Source: Rubrivivax sp. (GTDB taxonomy: Bacteria; Pseudomonadota; Gammaproteobacteria; Burkholderiales; Burkholderiaceae). From it: a stretch of 22,194 bases of DNA. The stretch covers positions 1 to 22,194 of the forward strand of contig JAEUOZ010000053.1 of assembly GCA_016790225.1 (NCBI GenBank), written 5' to 3'. The stretch's first letter is position 1. Every line of letters begins with the position of its first letter. This document shows positions 10,946 to 18,363 of the stretch, one piece after another. A model generated the notes under the pieces. The model was not told the origin of the DNA and did no database searches. It saw nothing but the letters and a program-made list of their open reading frames with translations. The position numbers and the translations under genes are program-made.

Positions 10946-13792
10946 ATGAGCGAACTCGCCAAGTCCTTCGAACCCGCCGCCATCGAGGCCAGGTGGGCAC
11001 CGCTGTGGGAGGCCGGCGGCGCCGCCGCGCCCACGCTCGATGCCGCACGCCCTTCGTTCTGCATCCAGCTGCCTCCGCCCAACGTGACCGGCACGCTGCA
11101 CATGGGCCATGGCTTCAACCACAGCATCATGGACGCGCTCACGCGCTACCACCGCATGCGCGGCTTCAACACGCTGTGGCTGCCCGGCACGGATCACGCG
11201 GGCATCGCCACCCAGATCGTCGTGGAGCGCCAACTGCAGGAGCAAGGCATCTCGCGCCACGACATCGGTCGGGACAAGTTTCTGGAGCATGTGTGGGCCT
11301 GGAAGGAAAAGTCCGGCAGCACGATCACCGGCCAGATGCGCCGCATCGGCGATACGGTGGACTGGAGCCGCGAATACTTCACGATGGACGAGGCGCAGTC
11401 CGCGGTCGTCGTCGAGACCTTCGTGCGGCTGTACGAGCAAGGGCTGGTCTACCGCGGCAAGCGCCTGGTCAGCTGGGATCCGGTGCTGAAGTCTGCGGTA
11501 TCGGACCTGGAGGTCGAGAGCGCCGAGGAAGACGGCTTCCTCTGGCACATCCGCTACCCGCTGGCCGACGGCTCGGGCTCGCTGGTGGTGGCCACGACGC
11601 GGCCGGAAACCATGCTCGGCGACACGGCCGTCATGGTGCACCCTGATGATGAGCGTTATGCCTCCTTGATCGGCAAGCAGGTGATGCTGCCGCTGTGCGA
11701 TCGCGCCATTCCGGTCATTGCCGATGCCTACGTCGATCGCGAGTTCGGTACCGGCGTCGTCAAGGTGACGCCCGCGCATGATGCCAACGACTACGCCGTC
11801 GGGCAGCGCCACGGCCTGCCGATGATCGGCGTGCTCACCCTGGACGCGAAGATCAACGATCAGGCGCCGCCAGCGTACCGGGGCCTGGATCGCTTCGCGG
11901 CGCGCCAGCGCGTGGTGGCCGATCTGGAGGCCCAGGGCCTGCTGGTCGAGACGCGAAAGCACAAGCTGATGGTGCCGCGTTGCGGCCGCACCGGCCAGAT
12001 CGTCGAGCCCATGCTCACCGACCAGTGGTTCATGGCCATGACGCGCCCGGGGCCGGATGGGCGCAGCATCGCCGGCAAGGCCATGGCGGCAGTGGATGCG
12101 GGCGACGTGCGCTTCGTCCCCGAGCAGTGGGTGAACACCTGGAACCAGTGGATGAAGAACATCCAGGACTGGTGCATCTCACGCCAGCTGTGGTGGGGCC
12201 ACCAGATCCCCGCCTGGTATGGCACGCAGGGCGAACTCTTCGTCGCCCGCAACGAGGACGAGGCGCGCCGCAAGGCCGAAGCCGCCGGCTACCAGGGCCC
12301 CCTCACGCGCGACGCCGACGTGCTGGACACCTGGTACTCCGCCGCGCTGTTTCCGTTCTCCACGCTGGGCTGGCCGCGTCAGACCACGGAACAGGCGCTG
12401 TTCCTCCCCAGCAGCGTGCTCGTGACGGGCTTCGACATCATCTTCTTCTGGGTCGCCCGGATGATCATGATGACGGTCCACTTCACGGGACAGGTGCCCT
12501 TCCGGGACGTCTACATCCATGGCCTGGTGCGTGATGCCCAGGGCCAGAAGATGAGCAAGAGCGAAGGCAACGTGCTCGATCCCGTGGATCTGATCCAGGG
12601 CGTGGACCTGCCCACGCTGATCACCAAGAGCACCAGCGGGCTGCGCCGGCCGGAAAAGGCGCCGGCCATCACCGCGCGCGTGAAGAAGGAGTTCCCCGAA
12701 GGCATTCCGGCCTATGGCGCGGATGCCCTGCGCTTCACCATGGCCAGCTACGCGAGCCTGGGGCGCGACATCAGCTTCGATCACAAGCGCTGCGAGGGCT
12801 ACCGCAACTTCTGCAACAAGCTCTGGAATGCCACGCGCTTCGTGCTGATGAATTGCGAAGGCCAGGACTGCGGGCTGAAGGAACACACCAAGGCCGAGTG
12901 CGCGCCCGGCGGCCCGGCGCATGGCTACCTGCGATTTTCAGCAGCCGACCGCTGGATCACCAGCGAGCTGCAGAACGTGGAGGCGGCCGTCGCACAGGGC
13001 TTTGCGGACTACCGGCTGGACAACGTGGCCAACGCCGCCTACGCCTTCGTGTGGGACGAGTATTGCGACTGGTACCTGGAAATCGCCAAGGTCCAGCTGC
13101 AGCAGGGCGACGCATCCGGCCAGCGGGCGACGCGACGCACCTTGATTCGGGTGCTGGAGACCGTGCTGCGGCTGCTGCACCCGTTGATCCCCTTCATCAC
13201 GGCCGAGCTCTGGGAGCGCGTGGCGCCGGTGGCGGGCCGCAAGCCCGAAGGCGATGTGCGCGGTCTGATCGTCGCGCCCTACCCCATCGCGCAGCCGGAG
13301 CGCATCGACGCGGCGGCCGTGGCCTGGATGGACCGTCTGAAGGCCGTGGTCGGCGCCTGCCGTGTGCTGCGCTCGGAAATGAACCTTCCGCCAGGGCAGC
13401 GCGTGCCGCTGCTGGCCCACGGGGACGAAGCGTTCATGGATCAGGCCGAGCCCTTGATCCATGCCCTGGCGCGCATCAGCGAAGTGCGGCGCCTGACGGA
13501 TGACGCGGCGTTTTCCGCTGCCACGCAGGCTGCGCCGGTCTCGGTGCTGGGGCCGCTGCGCTTTGCGCTGCACGTGGAGATCGACGTGGACGCGGAGCGC
13601 GAGCGCCTGGGCAAGGAGATCACCCGCCTGCAAGGCGAGATCGGCAAGGCCGAGGCCAAGCTGGGCAACCAGAGCTTCGTGGCGCGGGCCCCTGCGTCGG
13701 TGGTGGAGCAGGAGCGCGCGCGCCTGGCGGAGTTCAGCCAGGCATTGGACCGCCTGAATAGCCAGTTCTCGCGCCTGGGCGCGAAGCCCTGA
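10946..13792 (+). CDS. valS: valine–tRNA ligase
   Basis: ValRS charges tRNA-Val with valine and edits mischarged threonine. The 948-aa class Ia synthetase is full length. It has the HIGH-type motif HMGH (52-55) in [18 protein letters not shown] and the large CP1 editing insert beginning with [13 protein letters not shown]. The KMSKS motif is intact at 535-539 ([14 protein letters not shown]), and an anticodon-binding helical domain follows. The C-terminal coiled coil ([20 protein letters not shown] to the end) is typical of ValRS. Three in-frame ATGs are possible (10895, 10940, 10946). I chose 10946 because [17 protein letters not shown] is the usual N-terminus. None has a clear Shine-Dalgarno sequence. 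The 3' end overlaps the convergent dehydrogenase-like gene by 59 bp. Confidence 0.97.
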   Translation: MSELAKSFEPAAIEARWAPLWEAGGAAAPTLDAARPSFCIQLPPPNVTGTLHMGHGFNHSIMDALTRYHRMRGFNTLWLPGTDHAGIATQIVVERQLQEQGISRHDIGRDKFLEHVWAWKEKSGSTITGQMRRIGDTVDWSREYFTMDEAQSAVVVETFVRLYEQGLVYRGKRLVSWDPVLKSAVSDLEVESAEEDGFLWHIRYPLADGSGSLVVATTRPETMLGDTAVMVHPDDERYASLIGKQVMLPLCDRAIPVIADAYVDREFGTGVVKVTPAHDANDYAVGQRHGLPMIGVLTLDAKINDQAPPAYRGLDRFAARQRVVADLEAQGLLVETRKHKLMVPRCGRTGQIVEPMLTDQWFMAMTRPGPDGRSIAGKAMAAVDAGDVRFVPEQWVNTWNQWMKNIQDWCISRQLWWGHQIPAWYGTQGELFVARNEDEARRKAEAAGYQGPLTRDADVLDTWYSAALFPFSTLGWPRQTTEQALFLPSSVLVTGFDIIFFWVARMIMMTVHFTGQVPFRDVYIHGLVRDAQGQKMSKSEGNVLDPVDLIQGVDLPTLITKSTSGLRRPEKAPAITARVKKEFPEGIPAYGADALRFTMASYASLGRDISFDHKRCEGYRNFCNKLWNATRFVLMNCEGQDCGLKEHTKAECAPGGPAHGYLRFSAADRWITSELQNVEAAVAQGFADYRLDNVANAAYAFVWDEYCDWYLEIAKVQLQQGDASGQRATRRTLIRVLETVLRLLHPLIPFITAELWERVAPVAGRKPEGDVRGLIVAPYPIAQPERIDAAAVAWMDRLKAVVGACRVLRSEMNLPPGQRVPLLAHGDEAFMDQAEPLIHALARISEVRRLTDDAAFSAATQAAPVSVLGPLRFALHVEIDVDAERERLGKEITRLQGEIGKAEAKLGNQSFVARAPASVVEQERARLAEFSQALDRLNSQFSRLGAKP

Positions 13793-14723
13793 GCGTCAAC
13801 GGCGGCACGGCACCCCGATCAGCCGGCTGCGACAGCACCTCGTCCAGCCGCCGCGCCACAGCCCAGGCGGCACGCAGGTGCGCCTCACGCGTGGCGCCTG
13901 CCACCCGCGGCGTCACTTGCAGCGAATCCCGATGGGCGAGGGGCCGGCCGGGCTCGATCATCCCGGGCTCGACACTGTCCAGCCAGGCCGCCGCCATGCG
14001 GCCGCTGGACAGTGCATCGGCCAGGGCCGTCTCGTCGAAGATCAGCGCGCTCGACAGATTGACCATCACCTGATCCGTGCGGCAGCGGGCCAGGTAGCGG
14101 TCACCCAGCAGGCCGCGATAACGGCTGAAATAGTTCAACAGCACGACCACCGCGTCGCATTGCTCGATCAATTCCAGCAGGCCGATCGGCGTGACGTTCC
14201 AGCGCGCCCAGAGCGCGTCCGATGCGTGCAGACCCGGGTCGTAGCCCACGACCGTCGATCCGAAGGCCTGCAGCAGGTCGGTGAGCGGCTTCGACGCGGG
14301 CGTCATGCCGATGATGCCGACGGTGGAACTGCCCAGTTCGCGCCCGACCAACAGGCCTTCGGGGCTGATCACGGGAACACGACGCAACATTTGCAACAAG
14401 GCGCCCACCGCAAACTCGGCTTCCGCGGTCACGCCGGCACCCCCCGGACGGACCACCTCGACCCCCGCGGCGGCACAGGCGGCCATGTCGATGTTCTCGC
14501 TGCTGGGGGTGAGGCGGCCGATCGCGCGCAGGGCGCCGGATTGCTTGAGCGCAGAGCCGGTGACGGCCACGGACGCAGGGATGATGGCTGATCGGGCCTG
14601 CGCAAGCGCCTTGCGAAAGGCGCCCGGATCGCGCGCCAGTTCGGGCTCCACGCGCAGCGAATGACGCGCGGCCAGCCAGTTCAGCACTTCGGGCTCGAGG
14701 GTGTCGACGACCAGCACATCCAT
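13734..14723 (-). CDS. D-2-hydroxyacid dehydrogenase-family protein with altered active site
   Basis: This 329-aa protein has the overall layout of NAD-dependent D-2-hydroxyacid dehydrogenases (SerA/LdhA family). Landmarks are the substrate-domain phrase [22 protein letters not shown], the nucleotide-domain strand TVGIIGM (134-140), the [17 protein letters not shown] segment, and WLDSVEP. The key residues are changed, however. The Rossmann loop reads GIIGMTPAS instead of GxGxxG. The catalytic Arg of the usual NxxRG is Ser225, and the catalytic His of the usual TPH is Arg273. Only the Glu of EP (E252) is kept. It may therefore bind a ligand or partner and not catalyse hydride transfer. The start could be the ATG at 14723 (chosen, [13 protein letters not shown]) or at 14768. 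The gene is divergent from galU and overlaps the valS 3' end by 59 bp. The true function is unknown. Confidence 0.8.
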   Translation of the reverse strand: MDVLVVDTLEPEVLNWLAARHSLRVEPELARDPGAFRKALAQARSAIIPASVAVTGSALKQSGALRAIGRLTPSSENIDMAACAAAGVEVVRPGGAGVTAEAEFAVGALLQMLRRVPVISPEGLLVGRELGSSTVGIIGMTPASKPLTDLLQAFGSTVVGYDPGLHASDALWARWNVTPIGLLELIEQCDAVVVLLNYFSRYRGLLGDRYLARCRTDQVMVNLSSALIFDETALADALSSGRMAAAWLDSVEPGMIEPGRPLAHRDSLQVTPRVAGATREAHLRAAWAVARRLDEVLSQPADRGAVPPLTLRASRPGARTGYSGGPMPG

Positions 14724-14810
14724 GCCGTTCACCACCCCTCGGACAAGGGTGGCGTCGCCGGCACCCATGCCAGAATGATCTGATTCATCCCAACGAACTC
14801 TTGTCATCTT

Positions 14811-15677
14811 ATGCAGGTCAAGAAGGCCATCTTCCCCGTTGCGGGCCTCGGAACACGGTTCCTGCCCGCTACCAAGGCTCAACCCAAGGAGATGCTTCCT
14901 GTCGTGGACAAGCCGCTCATTCAGTACGCGGTTGAAGAAGCCTATTCCGCAGGGGTGCGGGAGATGATCTTCGTCACCGGGCGCCACAAGCGGCCGATCG
15001 AAGACCACTTTGACATGACGTTCGAGCTCGAGGTAGCCCTTGAACAAGCGGGCAAGCAGGAACTGCTGAACGTCGTGCGCAGTGTCAAACCCGATGACAT
15101 GGAGTGCATCTACGTGCGCCAGGCCCAGGCCCTGGGCCTGGGACATGCGGTGCTGTGCGGGCAGCGCCTGGTCGGCAACGAGCCCTTCGCGGTGCTGCTG
15201 GCCGACGACCTGATGGTCGGGCGCCCGCCCGTGCTGGCACAGATGGTCGAACAGTTCAGCGAATGGCGCGCCTCGATTCTGGCGGTGCAGGAAGTGCCGC
15301 CCGAGCAGACGCGCCGCTACGGCATCGTGGCCGGCACGCCGGTGAACGATCGCCTGGTCGATGTCAACCGCATCGTCGAGAAGCCTGCACCGGAGGCTGC
15401 GCCTTCGCGTCTGGGCGTGGCAGGCCGCTACATCCTCACGCCTGGCGTCTTCCATGAGATCGCCAACCAGCCGCGTGGCGTGGGTGGCGAGATCCAGTTG
15501 ACCGATGGCATCGGCGCGCTGCTGCGCCGCGAGAAGGTGTTTGCCTACCGCTACGAAGGCCGTCGCTTCGACTGCGGCAGCAAGGAAGGCTTCCTGGAAG
15601 CCAACGTGGAGCTTGCGCTGCAGCACCCGGATCTGGGCGCCGATTTCCGCGATTACCTGCGCCGGCTCGAATTCTGA
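14811..15677 (+). CDS. galU: UTP–glucose-1-phosphate uridylyltransferase
   Basis: GalU makes UDP-glucose from UTP and glucose-1-phosphate, the precursor for galactose metabolism, lipopolysaccharide and other envelope sugars. The 288-aa protein is full length. The nucleotide-binding signature GLGTRFLPATKAQPKEML lies at the N-terminus, followed by VVDKPLIQYAVEEA. The middle holds ALGLGHAVLC and LLADDLM (the metal/UTP aspartates), and near the end come VGGEIQLTDGI and DCGSKEGFLEAN. These are the family's standard landmarks. The ATG at 14811 is the only sensible start, and no strong Shine-Dalgarno sequence is visible. It is a single gene divergent from the dehydrogenase-like gene, with only 87 bp between starts, and it is followed by strong hairpins. 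Confidence 0.97.
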   Translation: MQVKKAIFPVAGLGTRFLPATKAQPKEMLPVVDKPLIQYAVEEAYSAGVREMIFVTGRHKRPIEDHFDMTFELEVALEQAGKQELLNVVRSVKPDDMECIYVRQAQALGLGHAVLCGQRLVGNEPFAVLLADDLMVGRPPVLAQMVEQFSEWRASILAVQEVPPEQTRRYGIVAGTPVNDRLVDVNRIVEKPAPEAAPSRLGVAGRYILTPGVFHEIANQPRGVGGEIQLTDGIGALLRREKVFAYRYEGRRFDCGSKEGFLEANVELALQHPDLGADFRDYLRRLEF

Positions 15678-15685
15678 TCCTCGCC

Positions 15686-15730
15686 CGGCCGGCCTGGCAC
15701 TGCGAGCCGGCCGCCGCCCTGCCCGGCGGC
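15686..15730. terminator. tandem hairpins between convergent galU and tusA
   Basis: Two GC hairpins abut in the 60-bp gap. The first has the 8-bp stem CGGCCGGC/GCCGGCCG (15686-15713) with a 12-nt loop. The second has the stem GCCGCC/GGCGGC (15713-15730) with the loop CTGCCC. The position between convergent genes suggests bidirectional termination, but there is no T-run. Confidence 0.5.
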
Positions 15731-15737
15731 TGCGGCT

Positions 15738-15965
15738 TCAGCGCCGGCGCAGCAGGTGGATGAATTCCGAACCGGCGTTGGTCTGCTGAACCAGCTCGTT
15801 GCCGGTCTGGCGAGCAAAGGCCTGGAAGTCGCGCACGGAGCCGGGATCCGTGGCGACGATCTTCAGCACTTCTCCGCTGGCCATGTCGGCCAAGGCCTTC
15901 TTGGCCTTCAGGATCGGCAGCGGGCAATTCAGGCCGCGCGCGTCCACTTCCTTCTGAGCTTCCAT
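15738..15965 (-). CDS. TusA/SirA-family sulfur carrier protein
   Basis: This small cytosolic protein (75 aa) has the family hallmark VDARGLNCPLPILKAKKAL, with the CPxP motif and sulfur-accepting Cys14. A two-layer alpha/beta sequence pattern ends in the family-typical Phe-x-His-Leu-Leu stretch. TusA proteins carry persulfide sulfur from cysteine desulfurases to acceptors such as tRNA thiolation enzymes or molybdopterin synthesis. The ATG at 15965 follows a good GGAG Shine-Dalgarno at 6-nt spacing. It is the last gene of a probable cysM–Nudix–tusA operon, 23 bp after the Nudix gene. The cysteine-synthase neighbour fits a sulfur-metabolism role, but the specific acceptor cannot be told. The family has several paralogues, so I give no gene symbol. 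Confidence 0.9.
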   Translation of the reverse strand: MEAQKEVDARGLNCPLPILKAKKALADMASGEVLKIVATDPGSVRDFQAFARQTGNELVQQTNAGSEFIHLLRRR

Positions 15966-15988
15966 GGGATCTCCTGTGGGCAGCGATT

Positions 15989-16531
15989 CTATGAACGGGA
16001 CGGCGGGCTCATGAAGACGGGCTCATGGCCGCGCGAGCGCAGCCAGTCGGCCAGCGCCTGCCCGGTGCCGGCAGGCCAACATTTGACCTCAGCCGGCGCA
16101 AACAGCTTGTATTCCGCCAGCTCGGGCGACAGGCGGATCTCGCCCTCGGCCCGCACGTGGTAGGCGATGATGACCTGGTTCATGCGACGGAACTCGTAGA
16201 CGCCCACCAGATTCACTGCGCCGGCCCGCAGGCCGGTTTCTTCCAGCACTTCGCGGGCGATGCCCTCCTGGGGCGACTCGCCTTGTTCCATGAAGCCGGT
16301 GATGAGCGCAAACATGCGCACGGGCCAGGCGGCATTGCGCGCCAGCAGCAGCCGGCCCTCGCGGTCCGTGCACTCCACGATGGCCGCCAACACCGGTGTC
16401 GGGTTGTTCCAGTGGGTCCAGCCGCAGGCCGCACAGCGCAGCCGTTCCTTGGTGCCGCCGTCCTCCTGCGCCGCGATCAGCGCGAGCGGGCCAGCGCAGT
16501 GCGTGCAGAAGCGGACTTCAGGGTCGGTCAT
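15989..16531 (-). CDS. zinc-ribbon Nudix hydrolase
   Basis: This 180-aa protein combines an N-terminal zinc ribbon (Cys9, Cys12, Cys33, Cys36) with a Nudix domain. The Nudix box is complete from G79 to L101 (GFMEQGESPQEGIA then REVLEETGL), so metal-dependent hydrolysis of a nucleoside diphosphate linked to another group is expected. The zinc ribbon plus Nudix layout resembles the C-terminal half of NudC (NADH pyrophosphatase/RNA decapping). The NudC-specific SQPWPFP motif after the Nudix box is missing and the NudC N-terminal domain is absent, so the substrate is open. It sits 14 bp after cysM and 23 bp before tusA, consistent with one transcript. Confidence 0.88.
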   Translation of the reverse strand: MTDPEVRFCTHCAGPLALIAAQEDGGTKERLRCAACGWTHWNNPTPVLAAIVECTDREGRLLLARNAAWPVRMFALITGFMEQGESPQEGIAREVLEETGLRAGAVNLVGVYEFRRMNQVIIAYHVRAEGEIRLSPELAEYKLFAPAEVKCWPAGTGQALADWLRSRGHEPVFMSPPSRS

Positions 16532-16545
16532 CGGTGGGCCCGCGC

Positions 16546-17454
16546 TCAGGCCGGGAAGACGCCCGTGCTGAGATAGCGGTCGCCCCGATCACAGACGATG
16601 AAAACGATGGTCGCGTCCTTCAGCTGTTGCGCGATCTGCAGCGCGACCCAGCAGGCGCCGGCCGCGGAGATCCCGGCAAAGATGCCTTCTTCGCGCGGCA
16701 TGCGACGTGCCATGTCTTCGGCATCCGCCTGGCTGACCAGCACCAGCTCATCAACTCCCGAAGGATCGTAGATCTTCGGCAGGTAGGCCTCGGGCCACTT
16801 GCGGATGCCTGGAATGCGCGAACCCTCCGCGGGCTGCGCGCCGATGATGCGCACCTGCGGGTTGCGCTCCTTCAGGTAGCGCGACACACCGGTGATGGTG
16901 CCGGTCGTGCCCATGGCGCTGACGAAGTGCGTGATGCGACCCTGCGTGTCTTCCCAGATCTCGGGGCCGGTGGTCTCGTAGTGGATGCGGGGGTTATCCG
17001 CATTGGCGAACTGGTCGAGTACCAGGCCCTTGCCGTCGCGCTGCATCTGGTCGGCCAGATCGCGGGCGTATTCCATGCCCCCGGAGCGCGGCGTGAGGAT
17101 CAGCTCGGCGCCGAACGCGCGCATGGTCTGCGCCCGCTCGATGGACAGATCCTCCGGCATGATCAGCACCATGCGGTAGCCGCGGATCGCGGCTGCCATG
17201 GCCAGTGCGATGCCGGTGTTGCCCGAGGTCGCTTCGATCAGCGTGTCGCCCGGCTGGATCTGGCCGCGCTCTTCGGCACGGCGGATCATGCTGATGGCCG
17301 GACGGTCCTTCACGGAGCCCGCCGGGTTGTTGCCTTCCAGCTTGCCCAGGATCACATTGCCGCGCAGAGCGGCCTCAGGCCCCTGCAGGCGTTGCAGTCG
17401 GACCAGCGGCGTGCGGCCGATGGCGTCTTCCAGGGTGGGGTACTCAGCTGGCAC
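16546..17454 (-). CDS. cysM: cysteine synthase B (O-acetylserine sulfhydrylase)
   Basis: CysM joins O-acetylserine with sulfide, or thiosulfate in the CysM type, to give cysteine or S-sulfocysteine using pyridoxal phosphate. The 302-aa product has the PLP lysine K49 in NPAGSVKDRP, the phosphate-binding and substrate loop TSGNTG (76-81), the GTTGT cofactor loop, and the CysM-type tail DRGDRYLSTGVF. There is no in-frame ATG near the true N-terminus. The start is a GTG at 17454, decided by an AAGGAG Shine-Dalgarno seven bases upstream and by the family opening YPTLEDAIGRTPLV. The frame extends upstream to 17523, but that part is Arg-rich and unlike the family. It heads the operon with the Nudix and tusA genes. 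Confidence 0.95.
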   Translation of the reverse strand: MPAEYPTLEDAIGRTPLVRLQRLQGPEAALRGNVILGKLEGNNPAGSVKDRPAISMIRRAEERGQIQPGDTLIEATSGNTGIALAMAAAIRGYRMVLIMPEDLSIERAQTMRAFGAELILTPRSGGMEYARDLADQMQRDGKGLVLDQFANADNPRIHYETTGPEIWEDTQGRITHFVSAMGTTGTITGVSRYLKERNPQVRIIGAQPAEGSRIPGIRKWPEAYLPKIYDPSGVDELVLVSQADAEDMARRMPREEGIFAGISAAGACWVALQIAQQLKDATIVFIVCDRGDRYLSTGVFPA

Positions 17455-17476
17455 GGCTTGGCTCCTTGACGTGCGG

Positions 17477-17482
17477 ATTGTC
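17477..17482 (-). promoter_or_regulatory. candidate extended -10 box for the cysM operon
   Basis: On the minus strand the sequence reads TGCGACAAT, an extended -10 (TGn plus GACAAT), 23 bases before the GTG start. A weak TTCGAC lies about 19 bp further upstream. The predicted leader is very short, just enough for the AAGGAG ribosome site. Confidence 0.5.
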
Positions 17483-17525
17483 GCAGCGGACCGTCGGCGG
17501 CGTCGAAGGCCGGGGTACCCCATGC

Positions 17526-17531
17526 GATACT
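17526..17531 (+). promoter_or_regulatory. candidate -10 box for tRNA-Leu
   Basis: GATACT, 32 bases before the tRNA 5' end, is followed by the GC-rich discriminator GCGCCGCGC, the kind seen at stringently controlled stable-RNA promoters. No clear -35 is visible. Confidence 0.4.
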
Positions 17532-17562
17532 GCGCCGCGCTTCCACCGCACCCCTGATCATT

Positions 17563-17647
17563 GCCCGGGTGGCGAAATCGGTAGACGCAGGGGACTCAAA
17601 ATCCCCCGCCGAAAGGCGTGCCGGTTCGAGTCCGGCCCCGGGCACCA
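17563..17647 (+). tRNA. tRNA-Leu (anticodon CAA)
   Basis: This is an 85-nt class II tRNA. The acceptor arms GCCCGGG/CCCGGGC pair perfectly, with A as discriminator and an encoded CCA. The D-arm TGGCGAAATCGGTAGACGCA and T-arm GCCGGTTCGAGTCCGGC are standard for leucine tRNAs. The anticodon stem GGGGA/TCCCC holds the loop CTCAAAA, which gives anticodon CAA and reads UUG. A variable arm CGCCGAAAGGCG is present. The rhomboid gene begins 11 bp after the CCA, so processing of a joint transcript is likely. Confidence 0.97.
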
Positions 17648-17658
17648 GCACCGCGTCC

Positions 17659-18354
17659 ATGCCGACACTGCCACCCACCACCAAAGCCGTCATCCTGGCC
17701 TGCGTGGCCCTCTTCTGCATCGACGTCTTCGTACGCCTCACAGGCTTCTTTGCCTTGTGGCCACTGGGCAGCGGCAACTTCTTCCCCTGGCAGATGCTCA
17801 CCTACGCCGGCCTGCATGGCGACGTGGCGCACCTGTTCTTCAACATGCTGGGCCTGTGGATCTTCGGCGCCGATCTGGAGCGCCTGTGGGGCCGCGCCCG
17901 TTATCTGACCTTCCTGGCCGTGTGCGTGGTCGTGGCGGCGACGGCCCAGCTGCTGGTCACCTCGCTGATCGGCTCCAAGGTCGCCACCGTCGGCGCATCG
18001 GGCGCGCTGTTTGGCCTGCTTCTGGCTTATGCGCTGTCCTTTCCGCGGCGCCAGTTCGATCTGGTGGGCTTCATCCCGGTGCTGTTCTTCATGGTGCCCA
18101 ACACCATCGTCAACATGCTGGGCTTCGCGCTCTACATCATGCTGCTCACCAACCGCAGCGCCGTGCCCATCCCGCCGGTGCCGGTGCCGGCCATGACCAT
18201 GGTGGTCATCTTCGGCGCGATCGAGCTGGTGCTGGGGCTGTACTTCCGTGCCGGCGCCGGCGTGGCGCACTTTGCGCACCTGGGCGGCATGCTCGGTGGC
18301 TGGCTGATGATGCAGTACTGGCGCGGCCGCGGGCCGTTCAAGCGTCGCCGCTGA
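17659..18354 (+). CDS. rhomboid-family intramembrane serine protease
   Basis: This 231-aa polytopic inner-membrane protein has the rhomboid catalytic dyad. Ser114 lies in GASGALFG (the GxSG motif) and His207 in HFAHLGGMLGG. The conserved His58/Asn62 pair lies in HLFFNMLGLW of the second segment. Hydrophobic stretches at about 9-30, 56-70, 83-103, 112-126, 136-163, 179-195 and 205-218 give six or seven membrane segments, as in the family. Rhomboids cut single-pass proteins within the membrane; the substrate here is unknown. The ATG at 17659 lies just past the tRNA. An upstream frame start at 17569 falls inside the tRNA and is rejected. The gene converges with a YeeZ-like gene only 9 bp away. 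Confidence 0.93.
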   Translation: MPTLPPTTKAVILACVALFCIDVFVRLTGFFALWPLGSGNFFPWQMLTYAGLHGDVAHLFFNMLGLWIFGADLERLWGRARYLTFLAVCVVVAATAQLLVTSLIGSKVATVGASGALFGLLLAYALSFPRRQFDLVGFIPVLFFMVPNTIVNMLGFALYIMLLTNRSAVPIPPVPVPAMTMVVIFGAIELVLGLYFRAGAGVAHFAHLGGMLGGWLMMQYWRGRGPFKRRR

Positions 18355-18363
18355 ACTGAAGTG

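Noticed and set aside
15989..16531. NudC (NADH pyrophosphatase)
   Set aside because: It lacks the SQPWPFP motif and the NudC N-terminal domain; only the zinc ribbon and Nudix box are shared.
17455..17523. Upstream extension of CysM to an ATG at 17523
   Set aside because: The residues are Arg-rich and unlike CysM. The GTG at 17454 has an AAGGAG ribosome site, and a promoter-like box lies within the extension.
17569..17658. Rhomboid start inside the tRNA
   Set aside because: The first 26 or so codons would be translated tRNA sequence. The ATG at 17659 gives a normal rhomboid N-terminus.
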